This document shows positions 7,674 through 16,420 of a stretch of 64,000 nucleotides of DNA, piece after piece. Made by a program: the position numbers and the translations under genes. The stretch spans positions 1 to 64,000 of the forward strand of contig NZ_JBAJEY010000006.1 in assembly GCF_039822285.1 (NCBI RefSeq), written 5' to 3'. The stretch is from Thiofaba sp039822285 (lineage in GTDB: Bacteria > Pseudomonadota > Gammaproteobacteria > Halothiobacillales > Halothiobacillaceae). Numbering within the stretch: the first letter of the stretch is position 1; every line of letters starts with the position of its first letter. The notes beneath the pieces were generated by a model, which saw only the letters and a program-made list of their open reading frames with translations, was not told the origin of the DNA and did not search any database.

Positions 7674-10600
7674 GCCCCCCTCGAGAGTTCACGCATGGCC
7701 TGGGCAAAGGCATTGACCTGGTCGCGTGCGCCAAACAGGGTGGCATGGCGGCCCTGAATGCTGGCCTCCACGCGCACATAATCGCGCGGCATCTGGACGG
7801 TCACATTCAGCGGGGTGCTGGTGTTTCTTGGGCCAATGGCGAGATAGTCAGGCAGGTTGCTGAAGACATCGCGCCCGGCATCGCCTAAAAATCCGCCGCC
7901 AGCAAAACGCGGGATGGCCTCACGCGGCAAAAGTCCTTGGTTGATGGCGGCCAAAAGCGCCTGGCCGTATTTGCGCACGCTGGCGGCCCGGATCACGTAC
8001 TCACCGGCCGAGAGAAAGGCAGGAATCGAGTCACTGGTGGATGTGCCCGGCCCATGCACGGGGCCGGGGGTGATGCGTCTGAACCGCGGCAGCATGCCGC
8101 CGCGCGCAAAGGCGAGGATGGGGCCGCCCATGGCGCGCGTCTGCACGGTCTGGACGTAGACGGTGTGGGTGCTGGAGGTGGGCTGCCTGAGCGCATCGAT
8201 CGCGGCCTGGGCCGCCCCCGTATCGGGCCGGACAGTGTGGGTGGACTCGCTCGGCTGCTTGAGGCGGGCCAGGATGGCCTCGGCCTCGGCCGGATCGAGG
8301 TTGACCTTGCGCGGGTTTTGCAGCTGCTGGTCCATGTTCTTGGACAGCATCAGCAGCGTGCCCTCCGCGACCTGCATGTCCACCTCGGCAGGCAGTTTGA
8401 TGCCGTACTCCTTGCCTTGGCCCACAGCGGCCACCAGCTCGCGCAGGCTTGCGCGCAGGCTGTCGGCATCGGCCTTGACGTTGAGCTTGGCCTCCTGGTT
8501 GTCGATATCCTTGGTGCTCTTGACCAGGGCCTCGAGGTCGCGCTGCACCGCCTGGGCATTACTCTGTACGGTCAGGGCTACGTCCTTGAGGGCACGCAGC
8601 TGCTCGATCTGGCGGATCAGCCCCGCGGCGGCCTCCATATCGCCCTGGAACTTGAGGTTGATGGCGACATCGCGCTTGGCCTGAATCTCCTCGATATCGC
8701 GCCGCAATTGCGCCATGCGCGCCGAGGCTTCGCCGAAGCCGGCATTGAGGTTGCCCGCCGCATCGCGCGAGCTATCCGCCACGCCCTTGAGGGCGGCATC
8801 GACGATCTTGTAGGACTCGGCGATCTTGGCGGCGGAGGTCTCGACCGCCTGCTGTTCACTGACCAAGACTTGGGTGACGGACTTGGTGCCATCCGCGACC
8901 TTGCGCGTGACTTCCGTGGCATTGCGCTCGGCGATGGCCATGGCCTGCTCGGCCAGCCGTTGGGCCTGCTGGTAGTTGCCCTGCTCAAGCGCGGCGCGTG
9001 CTGCGGCGTTCTTTTCATCGATCTGCCGCAGGCGGTCCTGATAGGCCGCGTAGTCATCCATGGCCTTTTGCCGCAGGGCGCGGATGCGGTCCTCCACGCT
9101 CATCTTGAGCATGGCGCGCTGCTCATCCGCCGCGCGTGCGGCGGCCAGCAGGCGCTGCTCTTCGGCAATCATCTGATCGATGGTCTGCCGGTAGGCGGTT
9201 TCGAGCTGGCCGTAGATTTGCAGGCGGGCATCGAGGCCCTGGCGTTCGATCTCGGTGGTGTCCTGACCGGCGGCGCGTGCGAGTTCGGCCATGCGGCCAT
9301 AGACCTGGCTGACCACCTGCTCGCTCTGCGCAGCCCATTCGCGCATGGCTTGCATGCGCGCGGCGGCGGCCTCGCGCTCGATGTTGGCGCCTTCGAGGAT
9401 TTTCTCCCGCTCGCTGGCCTGGCTGTTTTCCAAGAGCTGCCGGCGCTCGGCATAGTGCTGATCAAGCGCGGAAAGTTGCTGCTGGAGGCCTTGTTGCAGG
9501 GCCTGAAGACTGGTCTTGCCATCCTCGCCCAGGCTTTTGAGGACATCACCCGCGCTGGCAATAGCGGCACTCAGGCGCTGGTCGATCTGGTCGGCCAGGG
9601 TTTTGGCGGCGCCTTCGACCAGACGCAGTTGATCGGCGGTGAAGGGCAGGCGCGCGGTGAACTCATCCCAGGCCTGCTTGCCCTTGAGCAGGGCAAGAAA
9701 CTGGACATCAGCGGCGCTGGCGGTGCCATCGGCCACGCGCTTGGTGATCATCTCGATGGTGCGCAGGCGGTTTTCCGCGATCTCTGCGGCGCGCCCATCC
9801 GCGAGCGATTGCTTGAAGCCTTCCCATTGCTGGGTCAGGCTTGTGAATAGGTCGACGCCGGCAAAGGCGGCAAGCCCAAGAAGACCGCCGCGCAGCTTGC
9901 CAAGCACCTCCACCAGCCCGCCCGCTGCGCTGATGGCCGCGGCCATGCGCGCCACCCATGCCCCGCCGAGGACCACCAGCACGGCACCGATGACCTTGGC
10001 CACTACATCAAGGTGCTGCGATAGGGCGATGATGGCCGAGGCCAGCTTGCCTGAGGCGCCGGTGGCCTGGTCGATATCCCCCACATAGCGCACGAAGGCA
10101 TTCTTGAGCTGCTGGAAGGCGCCGCTGATGGTCTGCGGCATCTGAGCATACTCGGCCGCGAGCTTGTCCTTTTGCGACAGCAGGGCCTGGACTACGGCCT
10201 CCGCGGTCAGCTTGCCCTCTTCGGCCATCTTGCGCAGCGCACCGATGGGCACGCCCATCCCATCGGCAATGGCCTGCATCAGGCGCGGGCTGGCCTCCAT
10301 CACGGAGTTGAACTCATCCCCGCGCAGCACACCTGAGGCCAGGGCTTGCCCGAGCTGGAGGATGGCCCCCGAGGCTGCGCCTGCCTCGGTGCCGCTGATG
10401 GTGAAGGACTGGCCGATGGCCTCGGTCAGGGCCAGTGCTTCCCGCTGGGTGCCGCCCAGGCCACGCACAGCGCCTTGCAGCTTGCCATACAGGCTGACCG
10501 TGGCCTCAAGGCCGGTATTGGTGCGCTGGGCGATGGCGAAGGTCTGCTCGGCCGCGGTGTTGTACTCGGCCTGCGTCTGGGTGGCGAGCTTGAGGCGGCC

Positions 10601-10903
10601 CTGGAGCGTGCTCCACTGATCGGCCGCACGGGTAAGGCTTGTCGCCGCGCCAAGGCTCATCAGCCCGGTGGCGAACAGGCGCAGCTGGTTGCTGGCCCTG
10701 CCGATGGCTTCATCCAGGCGCTTGGTGCCCGCGGCACCATCCTCCATGCCGCGCCTGATCTTCCCGCCCGACTCCATGGCAGCCTGCCCAAGCCCTTGGG
10801 TGGCCCCACGCACCTTGTCCACGGATTGGCGGATGCGCTCGATGGCCCCGCCGGTCTCATCCTTGGCGGTGATCTTGAGTGCGAGATTCAAATCACCGTT
10901 CAT
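7670..10903 (-). CDS. Tail tape measure protein
   Basis: The product has 1077 residues, mostly long Ala/Gln/Glu/Arg-rich helices. Residues about 60-250 show the conserved N-terminal tape-measure region (TSLTRAADQWSTLQGRLKLA and the SGAILQLGQALASGVLRGDEF region). A hydrophobic stretch follows at about 290-350 (AKVIGAVLVVLGGAWVARM). The C-terminal quarter is richer in Gly, with repeated SSTHTV segments. Tape measure length sets tail length, and this size predicts a long siphovirus tail. It is preceded by the frameshifted chaperone pair, the standard arrangement. Confidence 0.9.
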   Translation of the reverse strand: MNGDLNLALKITAKDETGGAIERIRQSVDKVRGATQGLGQAAMESGGKIRRGMEDGAAGTKRLDEAIGRASNQLRLFATGLMSLGAATSLTRAADQWSTLQGRLKLATQTQAEYNTAAEQTFAIAQRTNTGLEATVSLYGKLQGAVRGLGGTQREALALTEAIGQSFTISGTEAGAASGAILQLGQALASGVLRGDEFNSVMEASPRLMQAIADGMGVPIGALRKMAEEGKLTAEAVVQALLSQKDKLAAEYAQMPQTISGAFQQLKNAFVRYVGDIDQATGASGKLASAIIALSQHLDVVAKVIGAVLVVLGGAWVARMAAAISAAGGLVEVLGKLRGGLLGLAAFAGVDLFTSLTQQWEGFKQSLADGRAAEIAENRLRTIEMITKRVADGTASAADVQFLALLKGKQAWDEFTARLPFTADQLRLVEGAAKTLADQIDQRLSAAIASAGDVLKSLGEDGKTSLQALQQGLQQQLSALDQHYAERRQLLENSQASEREKILEGANIEREAAAARMQAMREWAAQSEQVVSQVYGRMAELARAAGQDTTEIERQGLDARLQIYGQLETAYRQTIDQMIAEEQRLLAAARAADEQRAMLKMSVEDRIRALRQKAMDDYAAYQDRLRQIDEKNAAARAALEQGNYQQAQRLAEQAMAIAERNATEVTRKVADGTKSVTQVLVSEQQAVETSAAKIAESYKIVDAALKGVADSSRDAAGNLNAGFGEASARMAQLRRDIEEIQAKRDVAINLKFQGDMEAAAGLIRQIEQLRALKDVALTVQSNAQAVQRDLEALVKSTKDIDNQEAKLNVKADADSLRASLRELVAAVGQGKEYGIKLPAEVDMQVAEGTLLMLSKNMDQQLQNPRKVNLDPAEAEAILARLKQPSESTHTVRPDTGAAQAAIDALRQPTSSTHTVYVQTVQTRAMGGPILAFARGGMLPRFRRITPGPVHGPGTSTSDSIPAFLSAGEYVIRAASVRKYGQALLAAINQGLLPREAIPRFAGGGFLGDAGRDVFSNLPDYLAIGPRNTSTPLNVTVQMPRDYVRVEASIQGRHATLFGARDQVNAFAQAMRELSRGA

Positions 10904-11432
10904 GATGCATTCATGGCGGTGTAAAGCTGCTTCCAGGCCTTATCTTCGGCCATGGCTGAGCGGGCGATGAGCATGGCCAGCCGCGACTCATCTGCCTTGC
11001 GCGTGCTCGCTGCGCGATGGAAGGCGCGGTATTCGGACAGGCTCATGTCCATCACCTCGGTCAGGCGGTAGCCTGCGCCGATGAGGGCGTCGATGCCGCG
11101 GACAAGTGCATGCTCGAAATCGTCATCCACGCTCGCTCGATGGTCGGCAGGATGCGCTGGACGAAAAAATCGGCGTTGACCTCGATCACTTCGGCCGCCA
11201 GGGCCACCAGCACATCGGCCTCGCGCTCCTCCAGCCAGGCCCGCTCGATGCCGGCGCCGATGCAGACGGCTTCGATCAGAGCCTCGGCATGCTGGGCCAA
11301 GGCTGCGAGCACATCGCCTTGGGCAAGGGCCTTGGCGATGGGCTCCACCGCCCGCACAAAGGCGGGCAGCTGCCTGATCTTGATGGGGGCGACGGTGATG
11401 GCGCGGCCATCAATGGTCACGGTCTTGGTCAT
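10900..11432 (-). CDS. Tail assembly chaperone, -1 frameshift fusion (G-T type)
   Basis: Ribosomes slipping -1 at the heptamer noted at 11163-11169 would leave the upstream chaperone frame and read a 76-codon downstream frame to the stop at 10900, giving a product of about 177 residues. The -1 frame is open from the slip site to that stop. In lambda and many siphoviruses G and G-T bind the tape measure during tail assembly in a fixed ratio. The downstream frame has no convincing start of its own (only a GTG inside the overlap with no good ribosome-binding site), which supports fusion. Confidence 0.75.
11061..11432 (-). CDS. Tail assembly chaperone, unshifted product (G type)
   Basis: The 123-residue product begins MTKTVTIDGRAITVAPIKIR, typical of phage tail chaperones that follow the tail tube gene. 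It ends at 11061 when no frameshift occurs. Its acidic helical centre (EAEVIEVNADFFV) contains the slippery codons. It lies directly between tube and tape measure genes. Confidence 0.8.
   Translation of the reverse strand: MTKTVTIDGRAITVAPIKIRQLPAFVRAVEPIAKALAQGDVLAALAQHAEALIEAVCIGAGIERAWLEEREADVLVALAAEVIEVNADFFVQRILPTIERAWMTISSMHLSAASTPSSAQATA
11163..11169 (-). promoter_or_regulatory. Programmed -1 ribosomal frameshift heptamer
   Basis: On the coding strand the sequence reads GAT TTT TTC in the chaperone frame, so T TTT TTC forms a canonical X XXY YYZ slippery heptamer. It lies upstream of the zero-frame stop at 11061, and the -1 frame is open across it. Confidence 0.75.
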
Positions 11433-11439
11433 GGCGCCC

Positions 11440-12192
11440 TCACACGAACACGATGCGGCCGAACTGGCCCAGCGCGGAGTCCTGCGGCTTGGTCAGGTCC
11501 GCCAGCACGTTGCCAGAGAGCTCAAACTGCAAAAGCTCGTCGGTGATGATGGACAGCTCTTTGGCCGGGTTGATGGCCACGCGGTAGAGGTCGATCACCA
11601 CCGGGCGATTGCCATCGGCCGTGTTCAGGCCCTCGAAGCGCACCCATCGCTCAGGCAGCGGCAAGGTGAACATGCTCGTGACCGTCGCCTCATCATGGGT
11701 ATAACTGGCCTTGAAGGGCTCCTGGTACGGGCCGCCGGTGGTGGTATCCAAGAAGACGATGGAGCCATGCGCGCCATTCACGCGGTATTGGGCGCTCGGC
11801 AGGGTCTTGGGCGTGGCACTGCTATCGGTGATCAGCACGTTGCTGACATTCTGATGGGCCAGCACGGCCATGCCGCCGGCCACCGCCGGGGTCGGGAGCG
11901 CTTCATCGGTCACACTCCCTGCTTCCTGGGTCAGGCTGCGGCCATAGAGTGCCAACTCCATGTTGACCTTGAGCATCTCCTCGAGGGTGCAGGAAAACTC
12001 GCCCTTCTTTTCTTTGATGATGGTGAGGTCGGTCAGGCGCTGCCCGGTCTGCGATTCCTTATGCTCCAACGTCTCGACCGAGAGGTTGACGGACAGCTTG
12101 GGCACGTTGCCCACCGGCAACAGCATCTTGGGGTTGCCCTGTGCATCGCGCTCACCGATGTAGATGCGGCCTTGGCCTGAGAAATACGCCAT
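11440..12192 (-). CDS. Major tail tube protein
   Basis: The product has 250 residues, starts MAYFSGQGRIYIGERDAQGN and includes the NLSVETLEHKES segment typical of siphovirus tube proteins. No sheath gene precedes it, so the tail should be non-contractile. It is followed by the chaperone pair. A good ribosome-binding sequence (AGGAGAT) lies before the start. Confidence 0.8.
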   Translation of the reverse strand: MAYFSGQGRIYIGERDAQGNPKMLLPVGNVPKLSVNLSVETLEHKESQTGQRLTDLTIIKEKKGEFSCTLEEMLKVNMELALYGRSLTQEAGSVTDEALPTPAVAGGMAVLAHQNVSNVLITDSSATPKTLPSAQYRVNGAHGSIVFLDTTTGGPYQEPFKASYTHDEATVTSMFTLPLPERWVRFEGLNTADGNRPVVIDLYRVAINPAKELSIITDELLQFELSGNVLADLTKPQDSALGQFGRIVFV

Positions 12193-12209
12193 GATGGATC
12201 TCCTTTGGG

Positions 12210-12401
12210 TCAGTCAGTGGTCGATGACGGAATGGATGAAGGGGCCTTAGTGGCAGGCCGCCTGTGAGGATTGCTACCCGGATGACTGGCTATGCCTTGC
12301 TCGATCAGCCATGTGGCCAGGCTGGGCGGAACATCGAGCTTCTCGCCAGCGGCATGGCGGCGGCCTGCATGGGTGTGTGGCTGGATCAGCTTGAGCTTCA
12401 T
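12210..12401 (-). CDS. DUF2635-type small phage protein (Mu gp38-like)
   Basis: The product has 63 residues and starts MKLKLIQPHTHAGRRHAAGE. The pattern of a basic start, a V/LPP motif (LDVPPSLATWLIEQG) and a low-complexity tail matches the short protein that lies between the tail terminator and the tube or sheath gene in Mu-like phages. The start at 12401 is chosen because it overlaps the preceding stop by 4 bases and upstream extensions are not protein-like. Confidence 0.6.
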   Translation of the reverse strand: MKLKLIQPHTHAGRRHAAGEKLDVPPSLATWLIEQGIASHPGSNPHRRPATKAPSSIPSSTTD

Positions 12402-12826
12402 GCCGGGTCTCCATGGATGATGGTTTCCACGGTGAAGGCCGTCGGAAGGTACTGAAAGCCCGCGCTGTAGCCCGGGCGCGGGGCGGCAGCGAGCTTGAGC
12501 GGCGTGCTGGCCCCTTCCGGCAGCCATCCCATCAGCGCATGACGCACCTGCCCCATCAGGACCAGACCATCTTCGCGGGCATCCTGGCCCGTGCGCGGCC
12601 CGCGCACATTGCGCACGGCGGCAACGACCAGCCAGGTCTGTTCGATGCGCGCGGTATGGCCATTGGAATTGACCTCCAGCGGGCGATCACCGTAATAGAT
12701 GACGTGCACCGCAGGGGTCGGTTGACTGCCTTCGGCCACGCCATCGAGGTCCGCCGCAGAAAGCACGCGCACATGCGCGGGCAGGCGATCCTTCAGGCGA
12801 TGGATCAGGGCGGCTTCGAGATGCAT
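12398..12826 (-). CDS. Putative tail terminator protein (Mu gp37/DUF1834-like)
   Basis: The product has 142 residues from the ATG at 12826; another ATG lies 15 bases upstream. The beta-alpha pattern with a V-I-Y-Y-G-D segment and a conserved helix before the C-terminal beta strand fits the tail terminator group that caps the tube at the head side. It stands just before the DUF2635-type and tube genes, the expected place. Confidence 0.65.
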   Translation of the reverse strand: MHLEAALIHRLKDRLPAHVRVLSAADLDGVAEGSQPTPAVHVIYYGDRPLEVNSNGHTARIEQTWLVVAAVRNVRGPRTGQDAREDGLVLMGQVRHALMGWLPEGASTPLKLAAAPRPGYSAGFQYLPTAFTVETIIHGDPA

Positions 12827-13044
12827 CACCGCGCCCCCCATCTTGAAGCCCAGACCCCACGGCGTGGCGCAGGCGCGGATGGAGGCTGGGCAGGCGGCGG
12901 TGCCGCAGGCGCATCCGTCATGACACAGACATCAACACGATGTCCCATGGCGCCAAGGCGGAGCTCGGGTTTGGCACTCATCATGGCCAGCGGGCCGATG
13001 GGCTGTGTGTTGATGATGGCGCCTGGCGTAGTCAAGACTGCCAT
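12826..13044 (-). CDS. Small late phage hypothetical protein
   Basis: The 72-residue product begins MAVLTTPGAIINTQPIGPLA and ends in a Pro/Ala-rich tail. Its start follows the preceding stop by a few bases and its end abuts the tail terminator start. The genomic packing argues that it is real; function not known. Confidence 0.5.
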   Translation of the reverse strand: MAVLTTPGAIINTQPIGPLAMMSAKPELRLGAMGHRVDVCVMTDAPAAPPPAQPPSAPAPRRGVWASRWGAR

Positions 13045-13047
13045 GGA

Positions 13048-14037
13048 TCAGGCCCCGATTTGCATGACAGTCTTGCGGCTGCTGGTGTTGCCGCAGCCAA
13101 AGACCATGTAGGTGCCATCCGGTCCGGTGATGGTGTCGCCCACCGATGCGGTGAATCCCCACGGCAGCATGTAGAGCGGGAAGTCCTTCAGCGGACCAAA
13201 GACGCCCCAGGCGCCTATCCAGACCCAGAGCGGATAGAACGGGGCCTTGGCCTCGGCATCCTGCGAGGTCATGAAGACCTTCATGCTTGAGCCGCCAGCA
13301 TTGGTGTTGGATGCAGCCTCCCATCCGACAGGCGGCGCGATGTAGCCGTTATTGCCGTATTGGTTGTTCCCCCAGATGCGCTTCTTGCTGGTCTCGCTCT
13401 GGAGCATGGAGCGAGCCGGCGTAATCCAGGTGGGAAACGATAGGCCGGCGGAGCTTTTGGCATACACGCCGCCCGTGACAAAGGGCAAAAGATCGGTGAT
13501 TGATTTGGGATGGCCGATGTTCTGGAACTCGGCACAAAAGAGCGGCGGGTAGTTGGCCGCATCGGCTGAGCGCTTGCTCACCACGATGGTGGTGTTCTTG
13601 ACGAACACGTAGAAGTCCTGCACCGCATTCGCAGTGATGACCGTGTTCTTCAACGTGGAATCAAAGCTGTGATTGAACTCGGCCCCTGTGGTGTCCATCA
13701 GTTGCCGAGTGCTGGCATTCCAGCCATCCGCCGGGTGATAGACGTACAGCGTCGAACTGGAGAACATCCATGGCACAAAGGCACGGCTGTTGCCATCGGC
13801 AAGCAGTGGGCTTTGCAGCACCGCGATGTATCTCATGCCGCTCACACCGGTGAGCGATGGCGGCTCATCAATCTTGGTCCACGCACTGGGGTGGCTGGCA
13901 TCCAGCAGCTGACTGGCTTGCTTGTCACATGAGCTTGACAGCATCCCTGGATCGGTCGCGCCCGTCATGATGGCCACGAGGTCCTTGACCACATCCAGCG
14001 CGACAGGCGATGCCGTGGTGGTGTATTTGAACAGCAT
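13048..14037 (-). CDS. Late phage protein of unknown function between head and tail genes
   Basis: The product has 329 residues with an aromatic-rich C-terminal half (WVWIGAWGVFGPLKDFPLYM) and a final beta segment ending GTYMVFGCG. No transmembrane helix is seen. It lies between the connector-type genes and the tail terminator, where Mu has no gene of this size. A decoration, adaptor or fibre-like virion protein is possible. No family is recognised. Confidence 0.55.
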   Translation of the reverse strand: MLFKYTTTASPVALDVVKDLVAIMTGATDPGMLSSSCDKQASQLLDASHPSAWTKIDEPPSLTGVSGMRYIAVLQSPLLADGNSRAFVPWMFSSSTLYVYHPADGWNASTRQLMDTTGAEFNHSFDSTLKNTVITANAVQDFYVFVKNTTIVVSKRSADAANYPPLFCAEFQNIGHPKSITDLLPFVTGGVYAKSSAGLSFPTWITPARSMLQSETSKKRIWGNNQYGNNGYIAPPVGWEAASNTNAGGSSMKVFMTSQDAEAKAPFYPLWVWIGAWGVFGPLKDFPLYMLPWGFTASVGDTITGPDGTYMVFGCGNTSSRKTVMQIGA

Positions 14038-14040
14038 GAC

Positions 14041-14379
14041 TTACTCCACGATCTCGATGAATCCGTCCGCGCCCTGTGCCGTGCCCCGCACGGCGACCAC
14101 CGGGGTGAGCAGGGCATCCACGGTCGGCTCGGTCACGCTGCCCGCGGGCCAGGCGTGCCAAAGCGCCTGATCTTGCTCAATGAGCTGGCGTGGGGAGAGG
14201 GTGTACTCCACCAAGAGGCTCCCGCCTTGGCCTGGGATAGCGGCAATGGAGACCAAATGCCGCGACATATAAAACACTGCAGACGCCTGCCCAGGCTTAA
14301 TGACATGCCGCATGGACTCAGGCTTTGTTATTAGCGAATCAAGCCTTGTCTTGATCTGAGTTAGCAGGCTCAACATCAC
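14041..14379 (-). CDS. Phage head-tail region hypothetical protein
   Basis: The product has 112 residues, beginning MMLSLLTQIKTRLDSLITKP. It overlaps the DUF1320-type gene by 4 bases at its start. Size and place suggest a head-tail connector or neck component, but there is no motif to confirm it. Confidence 0.5.
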   Translation of the reverse strand: MMLSLLTQIKTRLDSLITKPESMRHVIKPGQASAVFYMSRHLVSIAAIPGQGGSLLVEYTLSPRQLIEQDQALWHAWPAGSVTEPTVDALLTPVVAVRGTAQGADGFIEIVE

Positions 14380-14804
14380 AGATACCCCTCAGCCTCAGCC
14401 CGTCCCCAGACCCGGCCGCCGCTGTCCATCCGCACGCCGCCTGCGCTCGATGCCGGGGTCGGCAGGCCGATGTGCATGCGTCCACTGGCGATGTCCTTGA
14501 GCATGGAGCGCGCGCCTTGCGCCGCCACGCGCTCCGGGGCGTGGTCGGTCAGGCGCGCGCCGTGGGCCATCATCAGCGCCTCACGCGCAAGCTCGCAGGC
14601 GATGCGCACGATCACGCGCGGCACCTGGGCCAGTGGCAGGGCGTAGCGCCCGGCCAGATGGGCATCGATCAGCGCATCCACATCCGCCAGCACGCCCTCC
14701 ACCAGGGCGGCATCCGGCGTGCCGGTGCGGTCGCGATCCACCAGGGCCATGATCTCGTCCTCGCCATAGCGGGCGATCAGGTCGGTCAGGGCGCAGTAGC
14801 TCAT
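14376..14804 (-). CDS. DUF1320-family phage protein (Mu gp36-like), head-tail connector
   Basis: The product has 142 residues and begins MSYCALTDLIARYGEDEIMALVDRD, a clear match in pattern to the DUF1320 group: a Y/F-x-LTDLI start, an acidic helix, then the AHLAGRYALPL motif about residue 50. In Mu gp36 lies between capsid and tail genes. It is coupled to its neighbours by short overlaps. Confidence 0.85.
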   Translation of the reverse strand: MSYCALTDLIARYGEDEIMALVDRDRTGTPDAALVEGVLADVDALIDAHLAGRYALPLAQVPRVIVRIACELAREALMMAHGARLTDHAPERVAAQGARSMLKDIASGRMHIGLPTPASSAGGVRMDSGGRVWGRAEAEGYL

Positions 14805-15013
14805 AGCCGCTCCACGATCAGCATGCGGTCGGCCTCGATGGCCGCGAGCTGGTCATCACTGACCTCGACGATGCGCGGCGCGGCATCAAAGCAGAGCCCG
14901 GCCCGCCAGCGGCGGGCGGCCTCCGGCGAGACCCGCACGCTCAGGCGATGCGTGCGCGGGGTAACGGCCTCCGTGCCGTGGGCCGATGGAGTGGGTTGGC
15001 GACGGGCCATCAT
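14801..15013 (-). CDS. HI1506-like small phage protein (Mu gp35-like)
   Basis: The product has about 70 residues. The C-terminal half has the pattern RRWRAGLCFDAAPRIVEVSD followed by an LAAIEADRMLIVERL end, like the short HI1506-related proteins found directly after the major capsid gene in Mu-like phages. The ATG at 15013 or the one 3 bases downstream may be used. Role unknown. Confidence 0.6.
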   Translation of the reverse strand: MMARRQPTPSAHGTEAVTPRTHRLSVRVSPEAARRWRAGLCFDAAPRIVEVSDDQLAAIEADRMLIVERL

Positions 15014-15018
15014 GTGCC

Positions 15019-15936
15019 TCACAGACGTTCGGAGACGATGACCTCGACCAGACCGCGGTTGGTGTTGGTCTGACCGTTCGCCAGGCGTTCGGCCATGGCG
15101 ATGTCGAGGGCGGCGGCGCGCAGCTCAGGGGGGACCACCAGCACGTTGGGCTTAATCCCAAGCGGGCGGCCGCCATCGGCGGTGAAGCGCATCATGCGCG
15201 CATAGGCGGCGTTGAAGTGCTCGGCATCCAGCGGCTGGCGGCTCATGAAGGCCTGCTGCCAGAAGCCAAAGCCCACGTTGCAGCGCATATCCACGCCATA
15301 GCGGTAGATGTTGCTGGTGAACACCACCTCATCATCGCTCTTGGTCATGGCGACGAACTCGGGGCGCTTGCGCTCCTGATAGATGATCGGCTTGAGCACG
15401 TTGCGGGTATCGAGCAGATACCAGGCCGGGCCAGGGTTGCTGGCCGGCACGTCCATATTGCTGACCAGTTGCGCCGTACCGCTGCCATCCACGTTCGGAT
15501 AGACCGGGTGGTCGGTGTCGAAGAAGTTCTGCCCGTCATAGCAGGTGGTGCTGGCACCGGCCTTGAGCAGGTCGAACACCAGGCGATCCGGGAACAGCGC
15601 TGCGGTGCGGCCCATGTGCGCCATCATCGGGGCATAGATGCCGACCTGGTCGTCCTCGATGTCGGTGCGCTTGACGCCCACCGTGCTCTCGAAGTCCTTG
15701 TTGTCGATGGCATAGCCATGCGCGGCCATGTCCTTGATGACGCGATCACCGATCCACTCGCGGAAGTCCGGGAAGTCGCCCAGCCAGCCGTAGGTGTTGC
15801 TGCGCGTGGTGGAAGGGACGATGGTGGCGAGCTTGGCGTATTGCGCCTCCGGCACGGCGGCCTCGAAGGCCGCCTGGTATTCCTTGCGGAAGCCCGTTTG
15901 CAGGGCGGTCAGAAGCTGCGGGGTGACGATGGCCAT
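15019..15936 (-). CDS. Major head (capsid) protein, Mu gpT-like
   Basis: The product has 305 residues and starts MAIVTPQLLTALQTGFRKEY. Diagnostic features of the Mu T family are the SNTYGWLGDFPDFREWIGDR segment at about 46-65 and the NFFDTDHPV segment near 140. It follows the protease/scaffold gene with a good ribosome-binding site (AGGAGTGATCCC before ATG). Confidence 0.95.
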   Translation of the reverse strand: MAIVTPQLLTALQTGFRKEYQAAFEAAVPEAQYAKLATIVPSTTRSNTYGWLGDFPDFREWIGDRVIKDMAAHGYAIDNKDFESTVGVKRTDIEDDQVGIYAPMMAHMGRTAALFPDRLVFDLLKAGASTTCYDGQNFFDTDHPVYPNVDGSGTAQLVSNMDVPASNPGPAWYLLDTRNVLKPIIYQERKRPEFVAMTKSDDEVVFTSNIYRYGVDMRCNVGFGFWQQAFMSRQPLDAEHFNAAYARMMRFTADGGRPLGIKPNVLVVPPELRAAALDIAMAERLANGQTNTNRGLVEVIVSERL

Positions 15937-15940
15937 GGGA

Positions 15941-16420
15941 TCACTCCTTATTCAAACGGGTCTTGAAGGCCAGGTATTCATCGGGCGACTGCCCAAGCAG
16001 ACGGCAGGCGGCCAGCTCCTCCTCAGAGAGCGAAGGCTTGGCCTCCAAGGCCTTGCCCTCGGTCTGGATGCCCTTGAGCGCGGCGATGGACGGGGCGGTC
16101 TCGAGGAAGCGCTTGAGCGCGGCCAGATCGGTCTTACCCAGGTCACGCGCCCACGGCTCCATGGCCTGGATCAGGCGGCCATCCGCCAAGGCGGGGCCGA
16201 TCAGGGCATCGATCTCATAACTCATCACCTGCGCACTCAGCGCGGCGACCTGCTCTTGCAGGCCCTTGACCACGTCGAGCGGGGCGGTCTGCGCCTTGAG
16301 GGCGGCCACGTGGGCCTCGGCCTCATCGGCCTTGGCCTTGAGGGCGGCGATAGCGGCATGGATGGCCTCCGGGGCGGCATCATCGGCCAGCCCCAGGAGC
16401 GCAAGGGTCTCCGGGGTCAT
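15941..16420 (-). CDS. Internal-start scaffold protein, Mu gpZ-like
   Basis: An ATG at 16420, in frame within the protease gene, is preceded by AGGAG at a 6-base spacing. It would give a 159-residue helical protein beginning MTPETLALLGLADDAAPE, matching the way Mu makes scaffold Z from the 3-prime part of gene I. This is a nested gene, not a separate frame. Confidence 0.6.
   Translation of the reverse strand: MTPETLALLGLADDAAPEAIHAAIAALKAKADEAEAHVAALKAQTAPLDVVKGLQEQVAALSAQVMSYEIDALIGPALADGRLIQAMEPWARDLGKTDLAALKRFLETAPSIAALKGIQTEGKALEAKPSLSEEELAACRLLGQSPDEYLAFKTRLNKE

Noticed and set aside
7937..9850. 637-codon + strand frame antisense to the tape measure gene
   Set aside because: Gly/Leu/Ala/His-rich shadow caused by GC-rich codons of a long helical gene; no ribosome-binding site or family pattern.
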